The notes under the pieces were generated by a model, which was not told the origin of the DNA, searched no databases, and saw only the letters and a program-made list of their open reading frames with translations. From Planctomycetota bacterium (GTDB taxonomy: Bacteria > Planctomycetota > UBA8108 > JACQVS01), in contig JANQLS010000136.1 in NCBI GenBank assembly GCA_028280485.1, forward strand, positions 1 through 49,421: a stretch of 49,421 nucleotides of DNA, read 5' to 3'. Positions 27,093 through 35,454 of this stretch are shown in pieces. The translations under genes were made by a program, and so were the position numbers. Position 1 is the stretch's first letter. Every line of letters starts with the position of its first letter.

Positions 27093-27198
27093 TCGCTTAA
27101 GGAACAATTTCGTTTTAGCAGCGATTCGCCTCAGATGGAATTAAGACTCAGTAGCCAAGTTGGACGGTGAATCTAATACGGCACACAGCGTGTGCCTA

Positions 27199-27978
27199 CT
27201 ACCCTTCCGGTGTCACATAAGCCGCGGTAATTCCACCGTCGACTAAAAAATCCGTTCCCGTGACATAAGATGAATCGTCGGAAGCTAAGAACAAAGTGGC
27301 TTTCGCCATTTCCGCGGCTTCTCCAAATCGCCCCATAGGAATGTGAACCAATCGGCGCTGTTTCTTTTCTTCGGTGTCCAAGAATTTCATCAGTAATTCT
27401 GTTCTCAGGGGCCCGGGGCAAAGAGCGTTAACGCGAATGTTTTCACGCGCATGAATGACGGCAAGTTCGCGTGTCATTGCTAATACTCCACCTTTACTTG
27501 CGGTGTAGGCGAGTTGAGGGGTGGCTGCTCCTAATTTGGCAACAAAAGAGGCGGTGTTGATAATTGAGCCTCCTCCAGCTTTTTTCATGGCGGGGATGCC
27601 GTACTTACAACCGAGGTAAACTCCTTTTAGATTGATCTTCATCGTCAATTCCCAAATGTTTTCTTCAGTGCTTTCAGCATCTCCATCATCAGAGTGCATG
27701 ATGCCCGCGTTGTTGAAGAGGATATCTAATCGCCCAAACTCATCTTCCGCTCGTTGAATCATGGCTTGGCAATCATTAGCAGAAGACACGTCGGCTTTTT
27801 GAAAGACGACTTCCCCTTCACTTTGAAGTTCTTCAACTACTTTTTGACCTGCTTCTTCTTGCAGGTCTACGGCGACAACTTTGGCTCCTTCACTCAGAAA
27901 CACTTTAAGTGTTTCTAAACCGATACCATTGGCAGCTCCGGTGATGACGGCGACTTTGTTTTTTAATCTTGGGGGCAT
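27199..27978 (-). CDS. SDR family oxidoreductase
   Basis: The 259-residue classical short-chain dehydrogenase has TGAANGIG at 13-20 for dinucleotide binding, VDLQ with Asp38 (suggesting NAD preference), and NNAG at 89-92. The catalytic set is S144, Y158 and K162 (YTASK), followed by CPGPLRTE and the C-terminal FLVDGGITA. It probably oxidises or reduces an alcohol/ketone; the substrate is unknown. Repeat elements abut both ends: one ends 5 nt upstream of the ATG, displacing any SD, and another supplies the TAG stop. It lies downstream of the PuuD-like gene but is separated from it by the 27984-28142 element. Confidence 0.93.
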   Translation of the reverse strand: MPPRLKNKVAVITGAANGIGLETLKVFLSEGAKVVAVDLQEEAGQKVVEELQSEGEVVFQKADVSSANDCQAMIQRAEDEFGRLDILFNNAGIMHSDDGDAESTEENIWELTMKINLKGVYLGCKYGIPAMKKAGGGSIINTASFVAKLGAATPQLAYTASKGGVLAMTRELAVIHARENIRVNALCPGPLRTELLMKFLDTEEKKQRRLVHIPMGRFGEAAEMAKATLFLASDDSSYVTGTDFLVDGGITAAYVTPEG

Positions 27979-27983
27979 GTTTT

Positions 27984-28142
27984 AGTAGTAGGCTCGCTCC
28001 GCGAGTCGTACTCCTTAAATTTTGATAAGACTTTAATTTCTAAATTTGGCTTTAACCGTCAGTTTAACTTACAAGTTTTTGAGGTTCAGTCCCTCAGATA
28101 CATTGTTTTGCTTCGTACGACTCGCGGAGCGAGCCTACTACT
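27984..28142. repeat. Hairpin-ended element AGTAGTAGGCTCG...CGAGCCTACTACT
   Basis: The outer 28 bp at 27984-28011 and 28115-28142 are perfect reverse complements. Each arm contains an inner palindrome (CTCGCTCCGCGAG). Next to the left arm is CTCCTTAAA (28011-28019). The right end supplies two bases of the TAG stop of the PuuD-like gene and adds two further in-frame TAG codons. The left end lies 5 nt before the SDR ATG. Confidence 0.93.
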
Positions 28143-28863
28143 AGTGCCTGCTAACCCTGACCAAGGCATCGAATAATCGTTGCTGAGGCTCCGATGTTTC
28201 GGCGGTGAGTTCCGGATGCCATTGAACGGCGATCAACCAGGGATGATCGGGCATTTCAAAGGCTTCTAAGACTCCATCGGGAGCTTGGGCTACTGCCTTA
28301 AATCCTTCACCTAAATCACGGATGGCTTGGTGATGCCAAGATGCACTTTCCACTTCTGTTTCTTTTAAGATGGAACTCAATTTTGAACCTGACTGAACAC
28401 TCACCGAGTGAGGAGTCGGTTCTCTTGGCGGTAATCGATGTTTGACTTCTTCACCCACCTCATCCGGTAGATGTTCGATCAAAGTACCCCCTTGAGCGAC
28501 ATTGAGTACTTGAGTTCCTCTGCAAATGCCAAGCGTTGGCATCGTGCTCTTTAGTAAGTGCTTGGCGATCTCGATCTCTAATTCATCTCGCTCTCGATCG
28601 ACCATGTAAACATCGGGATGATCTTTTCCACCGTAGAGAGCGGGATCGATATCTCCTCCTCCGGTAAGGATGAAGCCATCTAATTGGCTTAAGAGTTCAC
28701 GCCACTTTTTTTCTCCGGGGGGGATTAAGACGGGAATGCCTCCAGCTCTCCGAACTGAATCTGAGTACTCAGCGGGTAGGTAAATTTGATTTTCTTCGTT
28801 TCGGCCGTAGGTCGTCAGGCCGATCAAGGGAGCACCTGAAGAGTCCAAGTCAGATCCTTTCAA
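28141..28863 (-). CDS. puuD: PuuD-like gamma-glutamyl hydrolase (class I amidotransferase fold, peptidase C26)
   Basis: The protein is about 240 residues. LIGLTTYGR opens the domain, FILTGGGDIDPALYGG follows, the nucleophile is Cys114 in LGICRGTQVLNVAQGG, and the His/Glu pair is in VQWHPEL (H216, E218). These match gamma-glutamyl-GABA hydrolases. In the Puu pathway this enzyme frees GABA after a ligase has glutamylated putrescine. The ligase-like gene lies immediately upstream, which supports the role. The frame opens with TTG at 28863, overlapping the ligase gene by 14 nt. A TTG at 28848 with AAAGGA 7 nt upstream, right after the ligase stop, is a good alternative start. The stop codon TAG is shared with a repeat element. 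Confidence 0.87.
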   Translation of the reverse strand: MKGSDLDSSGAPLIGLTTYGRNEENQIYLPAEYSDSVRRAGGIPVLIPPGEKKWRELLSQLDGFILTGGGDIDPALYGGKDHPDVYMVDRERDELEIEIAKHLLKSTMPTLGICRGTQVLNVAQGGTLIEHLPDEVGEEVKHRLPPREPTPHSVSVQSGSKLSSILKETEVESASWHHQAIRDLGEGFKAVAQAPDGVLEAFEMPDHPWLIAVQWHPELTAETSEPQQRLFDALVRVSRH

Positions 28864-30229
28864 AGTACCGCTTGCGTTCCCAGTCGGTTACGGCAGCTTG
28901 AAAAGCTTCATATTCTGTTTTGAAAAAATGAGTGTAATGATCGACGACAAAATCACCGAAGGTCTCTCTGGCAAAAGAGCTTTTCGAGAAGTTTTCAGTC
29001 GCTTCTTCTAAAGTTTTTGGGACTTGAGGTAATTCTTCAACGTTGTAGGCATCTCCTTCAAAGATAGGAGGCGGTTCAATTCGATTTCGAATACCCGCTA
29101 AACCTGACGCGAGAGCGGCGGTGTAAACTAAGTAAGGATTACAATCGGCCCCGGGAATTCTACACTCGATTCTCAAGCTAGATTCGCTCCCGACAACGCG
29201 AAAGCCTGCCGTTCTATTATCGTGACTCCAAGCCAAGCTGGTGGGGGCCCAGGACCCGCTTTGATAACGTTTGTAAGAATTGACTGTCGGTGCGTAGAAC
29301 ACCATCAACTCCGGTACTTTCTCAATCCAGCCACCTAAGAACCATTTGAAGACATCGCTACAAGAAATGGGGCCTAGCTTACTTCCGCCAAAGAACGCAT
29401 TCTTTTCGTTCTTCCATAGGCTGACGTGCACGTGGCAACTTGAACCGGCTGAATCTTGGTCGTACTTCGCCATGAACGAAACGCTCATTCCCATGCTATC
29501 GGCGAGTTCTTTAGCACACTGTTTGTAGATGCAATGGCGGTCGGCCATCTCTAGAGCAGGGGTGTATCTGATATTGAGTTCGTGCTGACCCAAGCCCCAC
29601 TCCCCTTTGGTATTTTCAACAGCGACGCCGCTATCTCTTAAATGTCGCCTTAGGGATCCATTGAAAGGTTCTGTTCGTGCGCCTTGAAGAGCATGGTAAT
29701 CTTCGATGTACCATCCTGCAGGGTCGAGTTTCATATAACCTTTGTCGAAGGCCTCCCGAAATGAATCGGAGAAGAGATAATATTCTAACTCTGATGCGGA
29801 AAAGGCTTCATATCCCATTTGAGTGCACACTTCTAACTGTTGGCGTAAAAGTGAGCGGGGGGCGACGGGGACGAGGTCGTGCGTCGAGTCATCTAACACA
29901 TCGCAGATAACAATTGCCGTTCGGTCGAGCCAGGTGGCTCTTCTCAAGGTCGACAGATCGGGAACGAGATGAAAGTCACCGTAGCCTTTTTCCCAGTTGG
30001 CGAAGGCATAACCTGAAATGGGTTCCATCTCCATATCGACGGTCAGTAGGTAATCACAGCCGTGAGTTCCGTCGCGGGCGATCGATTCTAAAAAGAAATC
30101 CGCATCGAAACGCTTTCCAACAAACCGACCGTAAAGATCCGTAAACACGGCCAGGATTGTGTCGATGTCATCCGATTGAACCGCACTCTCGAGGCTGGTA
30201 AGGGTGAGCATCCCTCGTGATTCAGGCAT
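28850..30229 (-). CDS. Glutamine-synthetase-family ligase, probably gamma-glutamylpolyamine synthetase
   Basis: The 459-residue protein has glutamine synthetase-family motifs: SELEYYLF (metal ligands), GLGQHELN, SCHVHVSLW, NSYKRYQSGSWAPTSLAW, RTAGFRVVG and the C-terminal RIECRIPGADCNPYL. The divergent N-terminus and the PuuD-like gene directly downstream (overlapping or abutting) favour a PuuA-type ligase. Such a ligase attaches glutamate to putrescine or another amine using ATP, rather than making glutamine. The start ATG at 30229 has AGG 8 nt upstream; the upstream ATG in another frame meets a stop at once. The adjacent SDR may be part of the same amine-degradation unit, but no oxidase or aldehyde dehydrogenase is present. 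Confidence 0.87.
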   Translation of the reverse strand: MPESRGMLTLTSLESAVQSDDIDTILAVFTDLYGRFVGKRFDADFFLESIARDGTHGCDYLLTVDMEMEPISGYAFANWEKGYGDFHLVPDLSTLRRATWLDRTAIVICDVLDDSTHDLVPVAPRSLLRQQLEVCTQMGYEAFSASELEYYLFSDSFREAFDKGYMKLDPAGWYIEDYHALQGARTEPFNGSLRRHLRDSGVAVENTKGEWGLGQHELNIRYTPALEMADRHCIYKQCAKELADSMGMSVSFMAKYDQDSAGSSCHVHVSLWKNEKNAFFGGSKLGPISCSDVFKWFLGGWIEKVPELMVFYAPTVNSYKRYQSGSWAPTSLAWSHDNRTAGFRVVGSESSLRIECRIPGADCNPYLVYTAALASGLAGIRNRIEPPPIFEGDAYNVEELPQVPKTLEEATENFSKSSFARETFGDFVVDHYTHFFKTEYEAFQAAVTDWERKRYFERI

Positions 30230-30370
30230 TCATTTGACCTTTTAGTTTGTCTTTTCTTTTGCCAATAAAAAATATTCTTAGCTACTGGACGTCGACAGTA
30301 TATATCGCGGAGAATAGCGGACTCACCATTATTCTGAAAATTCGCTTCAATTCTAATTCTTGTATATCCA

Positions 30371-31282
30371 ATGTCTGATTCATCAAAAGATAAGCCAACT
30401 CCCTCACCTTCCCCTGCTAACGAGCCCCTTGAAAACTTAGAAGAGTGGGAAGATTTTCTAAAATTCCGGTACACGGAAGAAGATTTGGAAGATGGCATCG
30501 ACACTCATAAAGATCGTGAAGACTATCGTAATTATGAAGATCCTTCACGAGATAGTGTGAAGGAGTTTTATCGTCTCAACCATCAGCATCAGACTTTTGA
30601 CTTCGTTAAGAAGAAAAAAGAAGAGTACCTGAAGTTGGATAAAGAAGAGATGAGTACTTGGGATGCCATCGAGCTCCTGAATACTCTGATCGATGATTCC
30701 GACCCCGATAACGATCTCCCTCAGATCATTCACCTCTTACAGTCAGCCGAAGCCGTAAGGGCCAAGGGTCATCCGGATTGGTTTATTCTCACTGGCTTAA
30801 TTCATGATCTGGGAAAATTACTTTGCCATTTCGGTGAGCCTCAATGGGCAGTCGTTGGAGATACGTTTCCCGTGGGCTGCGCCTTTTCCGACAAGATTGT
30901 TTATCCAGAATACTTTGAAGCGAACGCTGACTCTCAAAACGAACAGTACCAAACCGACCTGGGAATTTACGAAGAGGGTTGTGGGCTCGATAACGTTCAG
31001 CTCTCCTGGGGCCACGATGAATACATGTATCATGTGGTGAAGGATTATCTGCCGGAACCCGCCCTTTACATGATTCGCTATCACTCCTTCTATCCCTGCC
31101 ATACCGAAGGCGCCTACCAACACCTCATGAATGATCATGACCGCGAAATGTTCAAATGGGTCCGAGCCTTCAATCCTTTCGATCTTTATAGCAAGTGCCC
31201 CGTGGCTCCGAAGGTGAGCGAGCTCAAATCTTACTATCAGGGGCTCATCGATAAGTACTTACCCTCTAAGTTGTGCTTTTAA
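30371..31282 (+). CDS. myo-Inositol oxygenase (MIOX)
   Basis: The 303-residue protein matches the eukaryotic MIOX family over most of its length: FRYTEEDLEDGID, LNTLIDDSDPDNDLPQI, WFILTGLIHDLGKLL, FGEPQWAVVGDTFPVGC, LSWGHDEYMYHV, YMIRYHSFYPCHT, FNPFDLYSKCP and YYQGLIDKY. The expected di-iron ligands are present: H121, H145, D146, H215, H238 and D271. It oxidises myo-inositol with O2 to D-glucuronate. The first 25 residues are low-complexity Ser/Pro/Glu. It is divergent from the ligase gene, with 141 bases between. No glucuronate-catabolism gene is adjacent. Confidence 0.95.
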   Translation: MSDSSKDKPTPSPSPANEPLENLEEWEDFLKFRYTEEDLEDGIDTHKDREDYRNYEDPSRDSVKEFYRLNHQHQTFDFVKKKKEEYLKLDKEEMSTWDAIELLNTLIDDSDPDNDLPQIIHLLQSAEAVRAKGHPDWFILTGLIHDLGKLLCHFGEPQWAVVGDTFPVGCAFSDKIVYPEYFEANADSQNEQYQTDLGIYEEGCGLDNVQLSWGHDEYMYHVVKDYLPEPALYMIRYHSFYPCHTEGAYQHLMNDHDREMFKWVRAFNPFDLYSKCPVAPKVSELKSYYQGLIDKYLPSKLCF

Positions 31283-31498
31283 CGATTTTTTATGTCCGAA
31301 CTTTCGCCCCGGAGAGTTAACTCCTATGAAGGCGGGTGAAAGGCCCGATAATCTTGGTTAGACTTTTGTCAACTTGTGCTCGACCTCGGTTTGGCTTTTG
31401 CCGATAAAAAGAACTGAACTTGGTTGAGCAGAGCTTTCATCGCATCGCTAGCCAACTTTCTTATGAGTTCCCTTTAAATTGAATATCCGGAGTTCACG

Positions 31499-32554
31499 AT
31501 GAGCCAGATCGATCTCGATCAACTCTTAGCTGACCGTGAGGGAGATGACCCTTGCGGAATGGATTTAGAATACGATGCTGCCTTCCTTGAGATGCAAACA
31601 CTCGCCAAGGGAAAGGCCGAGGAGCAGTACGGTGACACCATCATCCCCGCTGAGGAACCGAATTGGCGGGAAGTTAAAACCAAGGCTTTAGATATCCTCG
31701 GACGGAGCCACGATCTCCGCGCTGGGATTTATCTCACCCGGGCCCTCCTTCACGAAGCCGGCTTTGTCGGATTTCACGAAGGTATCCAATTGCTTCAAAG
31801 GCTTATCGAAGAGCGATGGGAGGGGGTTCACCCTCGACTGGATCCCGATGATGGCGACCCCATCTTTCGGGTTAATTCTCTTCTCCCTCTGGCAGATCAA
31901 GATATTGGGATCCGCCCGCTCCTTCTGGCTCCCGTTGTAAGCTCAAGAGCCTTGGGTAGTTATAGCTTTAGGGACTACCAGGTTGCAGAAGGTGTCGTCC
32001 AGACCTCCGAAGATCAAGAATCCCCCGATCCCGCTGCCATCAATGGCGCCTTTATGGAGTGTGAGGTCGAAGATCTCCAGGCTACCCAAGCCGCCATCCA
32101 GGGCTCGATCCATGCCATCGAGTCACTCCAATCAAAGTTCACTGAGCAAGTTGGGGTTGAAAACAGTATCGAGCTTTCGAGCTTAGTGAGTGCGTTAAAG
32201 CCTCTTTTGAGCCTTCTCGACGAGAAATTGCAAGAACGAGGAGTCGCTGTCGAGGGGAGTGGAGAGCCCGAGGCTTCCTCTGAAGATGAACCCGCAGAAT
32301 CCGGTGGAGTTCCCGCCGCCCAAGCTCCCGCGCCTCCCCGAGATGAGGTGAATTCTCGAAAAGACGTCATTCGCTTTCTCGATAAAATTTGCCAATACTA
32401 CGAACGGCACGAGCCCTCCAGCCCGATCCCCTTTTTACTACAAAGAGCCCGCCGGCTCGTCGATATGAACTTCATCGACATCATGAAAGACATCGCTCCT
32501 GACGGAATTTCGCAAACCGAGTTAGTGACAGGGGTTGACACAAATGAGGAGTGA
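31499..32554 (+). CDS. tssA: Type VI secretion protein TssA (ImpA N-terminal domain)
   Basis: The 351-residue protein opens with the ImpA_N signature: DPCGMDLEYDAAFLEMQ, EEPNWREVKTKALDILGRSHDLR and WEGVHPRLDPDDGDPIFRVNSL. A Ser/Pro/Ala-rich linker (about 252-285) leads to a C-terminal segment with DVIRFLDKICQYYERHEPSSPIPFLLQRARRLV, typical of short TssA proteins. TssA caps and primes assembly of the sheath and tube. The ATG has CGGAG about 6 nt upstream. It is the first T6SS gene here and is separated from tssB by 583 bases. Confidence 0.92.
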   Translation: MSQIDLDQLLADREGDDPCGMDLEYDAAFLEMQTLAKGKAEEQYGDTIIPAEEPNWREVKTKALDILGRSHDLRAGIYLTRALLHEAGFVGFHEGIQLLQRLIEERWEGVHPRLDPDDGDPIFRVNSLLPLADQDIGIRPLLLAPVVSSRALGSYSFRDYQVAEGVVQTSEDQESPDPAAINGAFMECEVEDLQATQAAIQGSIHAIESLQSKFTEQVGVENSIELSSLVSALKPLLSLLDEKLQERGVAVEGSGEPEASSEDEPAESGGVPAAQAPAPPRDEVNSRKDVIRFLDKICQYYERHEPSSPIPFLLQRARRLVDMNFIDIMKDIAPDGISQTELVTGVDTNEE

Positions 32555-33137
32555 GGGTATCAAGGTGGCCAAGGGGCCTGAATTTAGGCTAGGCAGATCT
32601 TTGCTCTAAGCGTTTAGGTACGCCCTCTTTTGTTTGGGATAAGCTGAGGGATGGCTGAGAAAATAGGTCGCACTTTTCTTAAAAATCTCTCGCTCTGCTG
32701 TATCAGGCTGAATTAACCATCCGTTTTGGGAACGTTAACTTTTCTTACAGCGAACGACTTCAACTTTGTTCTTTCGGGAGGTGGATGCCGGTTTTTTTCA
32801 ACTGTCGAAAATTTTTGAATTAAACCGTCCGTAATCACCCCCCATAGCGTTAAGCACAACAGGAATTGGATCCTTCAGTAGGATCAACTGAGCTCACGAC
32901 GCAGTCGAGTAGCACTGAATGTCAGTTCGAAACTGCGAAGTCAGGTCAGGGAAGGGGATAGAACAAGCTTCATTAAGCGAACTCCTTTCGGATGATGAGA
33001 AAGCCTGCACTTTGGGGCATATTTCTCGGAGATTCCGATCCCTCCTTCCAATGATCTCTCTGAAGTTCGATTGAAACATATTTTAGGCCTGGCGCCGATT
33101 CGGGCTTTAACCATCCTTTAACTACAGGGGGTGTCCC
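32555..33137. promoter_or_regulatory. Long leader/intergenic region before tssB
   Basis: These 583 bases contain no supported gene. It holds GAATTAAACCGTCCGT at 32817-32832, also found before hcp, and a short hairpin with stem GATCCT/AGGATC (about 32866-32887) without a U-tract. A strong SD AGGGGG lies at 33126-33131. The spacing suggests tssB has its own promoter and a long 5' UTR; this is inference. Confidence 0.45.
32817..32832 (+). promoter_or_regulatory. Shared T6SS leader motif GAATTAAAccGTCCGT, tssB copy
   Basis: It matches GAATTAAAAGCGTCCGT at 35329-35345 before hcp, apart from the bases between TTAAA and CGTCCG, and resembles TTTAAAACCCGCGTCCG at 49165-49181 before the second hcp. 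It could mark a promoter or a transcript 5' end; the function is unproven. Confidence 0.35.
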
Positions 33138-33689
33138 TTGGCAAAACAGAGCAGTCAAAAATTCATCGCTCGAAATCGAGCCCCTCGTGTTCAGATCGAA
33201 TACGATGTCGAGCTTTACGGAGCTGAAAAGAAGATTCAACTACCTTTTGTTATGGGGGTCATGGCTGACCTTTCCGGCAAACCGGCTGAAGATCTTCCTG
33301 CGGTTGCTGATCGTAAGTACCTTGAAATCGATGTCGATAATTTCGACGAACGTCTCAAGTCGATGAAACCTCGCGTTGCCTTCAACGTACCCAACACCTT
33401 GACGGGTGAAGGAAATCTCGCGGTCGACATGACTTTTGAGAGCATGGATGATTTCTCTCCCGCCGCTGTGGCGAGAAAAGTTGATTCCTTGAGAAAGCTG
33501 ATGGACGCGAGAACTCAACTCGCCAACCTTCTCACCTATATGGATGGAAGAAGTGGGGCTGAAGACTTGATCAAGAAGGCTTTAGCTGATCCTGCATTGT
33601 TGCAATCCTTAGCTTCAGCACCTAAGCCCGATGATGGTGGTGGTGAGAGTCCTCCCGCAGAAGAATCAACCCCAGCAGCTGAGGAGTAA
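33138..33689 (+). CDS. tssB: Type VI secretion contractile sheath small subunit TssB
   Basis: The 183-residue protein starts with TTG at 33138, with AGGGGG 6 nt upstream. It carries the VipA/IglA signature: RAPRVQIEYDVELYGAEKKI, LPFVMGVMADLSG, RKYLEIDVDNFDERLKSMKPR, LAVDMTFESMDDFSPAAVAR and LRKLMDARTQLANLLTYMDG. A low-complexity Pro/Glu/Ala tail ends the protein. TssB pairs with TssC to build the contractile sheath, and the tssC ATG follows after 5 nt. Confidence 0.96.
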   Translation: MAKQSSQKFIARNRAPRVQIEYDVELYGAEKKIQLPFVMGVMADLSGKPAEDLPAVADRKYLEIDVDNFDERLKSMKPRVAFNVPNTLTGEGNLAVDMTFESMDDFSPAAVARKVDSLRKLMDARTQLANLLTYMDGRSGAEDLIKKALADPALLQSLASAPKPDDGGGESPPAEESTPAAEE

Positions 33690-33694
33690 TCATC

Positions 33695-35194
33695 ATGTCA
33701 GAAGCTGAAGCCAACACCTCCCCAGAACAACAGGCGCAGGGTGAATCCCTGGCGGATAGCGATTTCGCGTCGCTTCTAAACAAAGAGTTTAAACCCAAGT
33801 CTGACAAGGCGAAGGAAGCCGTTGAAACAGCGGTTAAAACTCTGGCTGAACAAGCCCTCGCTGACTCGAGTTTAGTCTCTGACGATGCGATCAAGTCGAT
33901 CGAAGCGATCATCGCCGAGATCGATCAAAAGTTGACTGAACAAGTGAACTTGATCTTGCACCACGCCGACTACCAAAAACTTGAAGGTTCCTGGCGGGGA
34001 TTACATTATCTCGTTAACAACACTGAAACCGATGAAATGCTCAAGATTCGCGTCTTGAACATCTCGAAGAAAGACCTGGGTAAAACCCTCAAGAAGTTCA
34101 AAGGAACGGCTTGGGATCAAAGCCCGATCTTCAAGAAACTTTACGAAGAAGAATACGGCCAATTTGGTGGCGAGCCTTACGGTTGTCTCGTAGGGGACTA
34201 CCACTTTGACCACAGTCCTCCCGATGTGGAAATGCTCGGAGAGATCGCCCAAGTATCTGCGGCAGCTCACTCACCCTTCATCGCCGGAGGTGACCCCGGT
34301 CTCATGCAAATGGATTCCTGGCAAGAGCTCAGTAATCCACGTGACCTCACCAAGATTTTCCAAACTCCCGAATACGCTCCCTGGCGTTCATTGAGGGAAT
34401 CCGAAGATTCACGTTATATCGGCTTAGCGATGCCGAGATTCCTTTCGCGTCTTCCTTACGGTGCTAAAACCGATCCCGTCGAAGAATTTAACTTCGAAGA
34501 GGATGTCGAAGGTGCCGACCACAGCAAATACACTTGGTCGAACTCCGCATTCGCCATGGCGACGAATATCACCCGTTCCTTCAAACTCTATGGTTGGTGT
34601 TCAAGGATTCGTGGAGTGGAGTCCGGTGGAGCCGTCGAAGGCTTGCCTTGCCACACTTTCCCCACGGACGATGGTGGCGTTGATATGAAATGCCCAACGG
34701 AGATCGCTATCTCCGACCGCCGCGAAGCCGAACTCGCTAAAAATGGATTTATGCCATTAGTTCATAAAAAGAACTCAGACTTCGCCGCCTTCATCGGAGC
34801 TCAGTCTTTACAAAAACCCGCTGAGTACGATGATCCCGACGCGACCGCAAATGCCAACTTAGCCGCGCGCCTTCCTTATCTCTTTGCCAGTTGTCGTTTC
34901 GCTCACTATCTCAAGTGTATCGTTCGCGACAAGCTCGGATCTTTCAAAGAGAAAGATGACATGCAACGTTGGCTGCAGGACTGGATTTTAAATTACGTCG
35001 ACGGTGACCCTGCTCACTCTTCTGAAGAAGTCAAAGCTCAAAAGCCATTGGCCGCAGCTGAAGTCGTCGTCGAAGAAGTCGAAGGTAACCCTGGTTACTA
35101 CACTTCTAAATTCTTCCTCCGACCTCACTACCAATTAGAAGGTTTGACGGTATCACTTCGGTTGGTATCGAAGTTACCTTCGGCTAAGGAATAA
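33695..35194 (+). CDS. tssC: Type VI secretion contractile sheath large subunit TssC
   Basis: The 499-residue protein has the typical VipB length and motifs: LEGSWRGLHYLVNNTETDEMLKIRVLN, YGCLVGDYHFDHSP, MLGEIAQVSAAAHSPFIAG, PRFLSRLPYGAKTDP, FAMATNITRSFKLYGWCSRIRGVESGG, LPCHTFPTDDGGVDMKCPTEIAISDRREAELAKNGFMPLVHKK and a C-terminal YYTSKFFLRPHYQLEGLTVSLRLVS. Its SD GAGGAG lies within the last codons of tssB, so the two are translationally coupled as expected for partners used in equal amounts. Confidence 0.97.
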   Translation: MSEAEANTSPEQQAQGESLADSDFASLLNKEFKPKSDKAKEAVETAVKTLAEQALADSSLVSDDAIKSIEAIIAEIDQKLTEQVNLILHHADYQKLEGSWRGLHYLVNNTETDEMLKIRVLNISKKDLGKTLKKFKGTAWDQSPIFKKLYEEEYGQFGGEPYGCLVGDYHFDHSPPDVEMLGEIAQVSAAAHSPFIAGGDPGLMQMDSWQELSNPRDLTKIFQTPEYAPWRSLRESEDSRYIGLAMPRFLSRLPYGAKTDPVEEFNFEEDVEGADHSKYTWSNSAFAMATNITRSFKLYGWCSRIRGVESGGAVEGLPCHTFPTDDGGVDMKCPTEIAISDRREAELAKNGFMPLVHKKNSDFAAFIGAQSLQKPAEYDDPDATANANLAARLPYLFASCRFAHYLKCIVRDKLGSFKEKDDMQRWLQDWILNYVDGDPAHSSEEVKAQKPLAAAEVVVEEVEGNPGYYTSKFFLRPHYQLEGLTVSLRLVSKLPSAKE

Positions 35195-35200
35195 GTTTTT

Positions 35201-35280
35201 GTAGCCAAAGACGCCAGAATTTGGGCGCGATCCGTTTTAAATTAAGCGAATTGCGCCCAAATTCTGGCGAATTTGGCTAC
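35201..35280. repeat. Inverted repeat GTAGCCAAAGACGCC...GGCGAATTTGGCTAC
   Basis: The 28-bp arms at 35201-35228 and 35253-35280 are reverse complements with two mismatches, around a 24-nt loop. It begins 7 nt after the tssC stop. A related perfect hairpin with GTAGCCAAAGCC lies at 45187-45218. It may act as an mRNA 3'-end structure, but it has no long U-tract. Confidence 0.88.
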
Positions 35281-35295
35281 AGCTTTTTAAGGCCT

Positions 35296-35318
35296 AAAGA
35301 CTGACGTCTTTGGCTGCA
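35296..35318. repeat. Short hairpin AAAGAC/GTCTTT followed by GGCTGCA
   Basis: AAAGAC (35296-35301), loop TGAC, GTCTTT (35306-35311), then ggctgcaat and a T-run to about 35325. It repeats the CCAAAGAC/GTCTTTGG core of the preceding inverted repeat. It could be a weak terminator upstream of hcp. Confidence 0.5.
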
Positions 35319-35328
35319 ATTTTTTATA

Positions 35329-35375
35329 GAATTAAAAGCGTCCGTTCGGAGGGTTGGGGCTCGTTATCAAGGCGT
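35329..35375 (+). promoter_or_regulatory. hcp leader motifs shared with the second hcp
   Basis: GAATTAAAAGCGTCCGT (35329-35345) is followed by GGCTCGTTATCAAGGCGT (35358-35375). Before the second hcp the same order occurs: CGCGTCCG, then AGCCCGTTATTAAGGTGT at 49194-49211 (14 of 18 identical). The spacing between the two boxes is nearly the same (20 and 19 nt). Confidence 0.45.
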
Positions 35376-35454
35376 AGAGGACATGAAAAGCCAGGAAGGC
35401 TTTCCCTCGCTCTCATTTACCGAACTCGCTAAAAAGATTTGAAAGGAGGCCGTC

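Larger units (their letters stand above)
26890..27199. repeat. Inverted-repeat pair GTAGGCACACGC...GCGTGTGCCTAC
   Basis: GTAGGCACACGCTGTGTGCC (26890-26909) and its perfect 20-bp reverse complement (27180-27199) bound a 270-bp non-coding stretch. Each arm is itself a hairpin (GGCACAC/GTGTGCC). The right end supplies the first base of the TAG stop of the SDR gene on the minus strand. The span lies just after the 39-residue peptide gene. Confidence 0.9.

Noticed and set aside
31283..31498. Sigma-54 promoter upstream of tssA
   Set aside because: TGGC...TGC-like pairs exist near 31390-31430, but the GG-to-GC spacing is wrong by one or more bases.
32866..32887. Terminator between tssA and tssB
   Set aside because: The short hairpin has no following U-tract.
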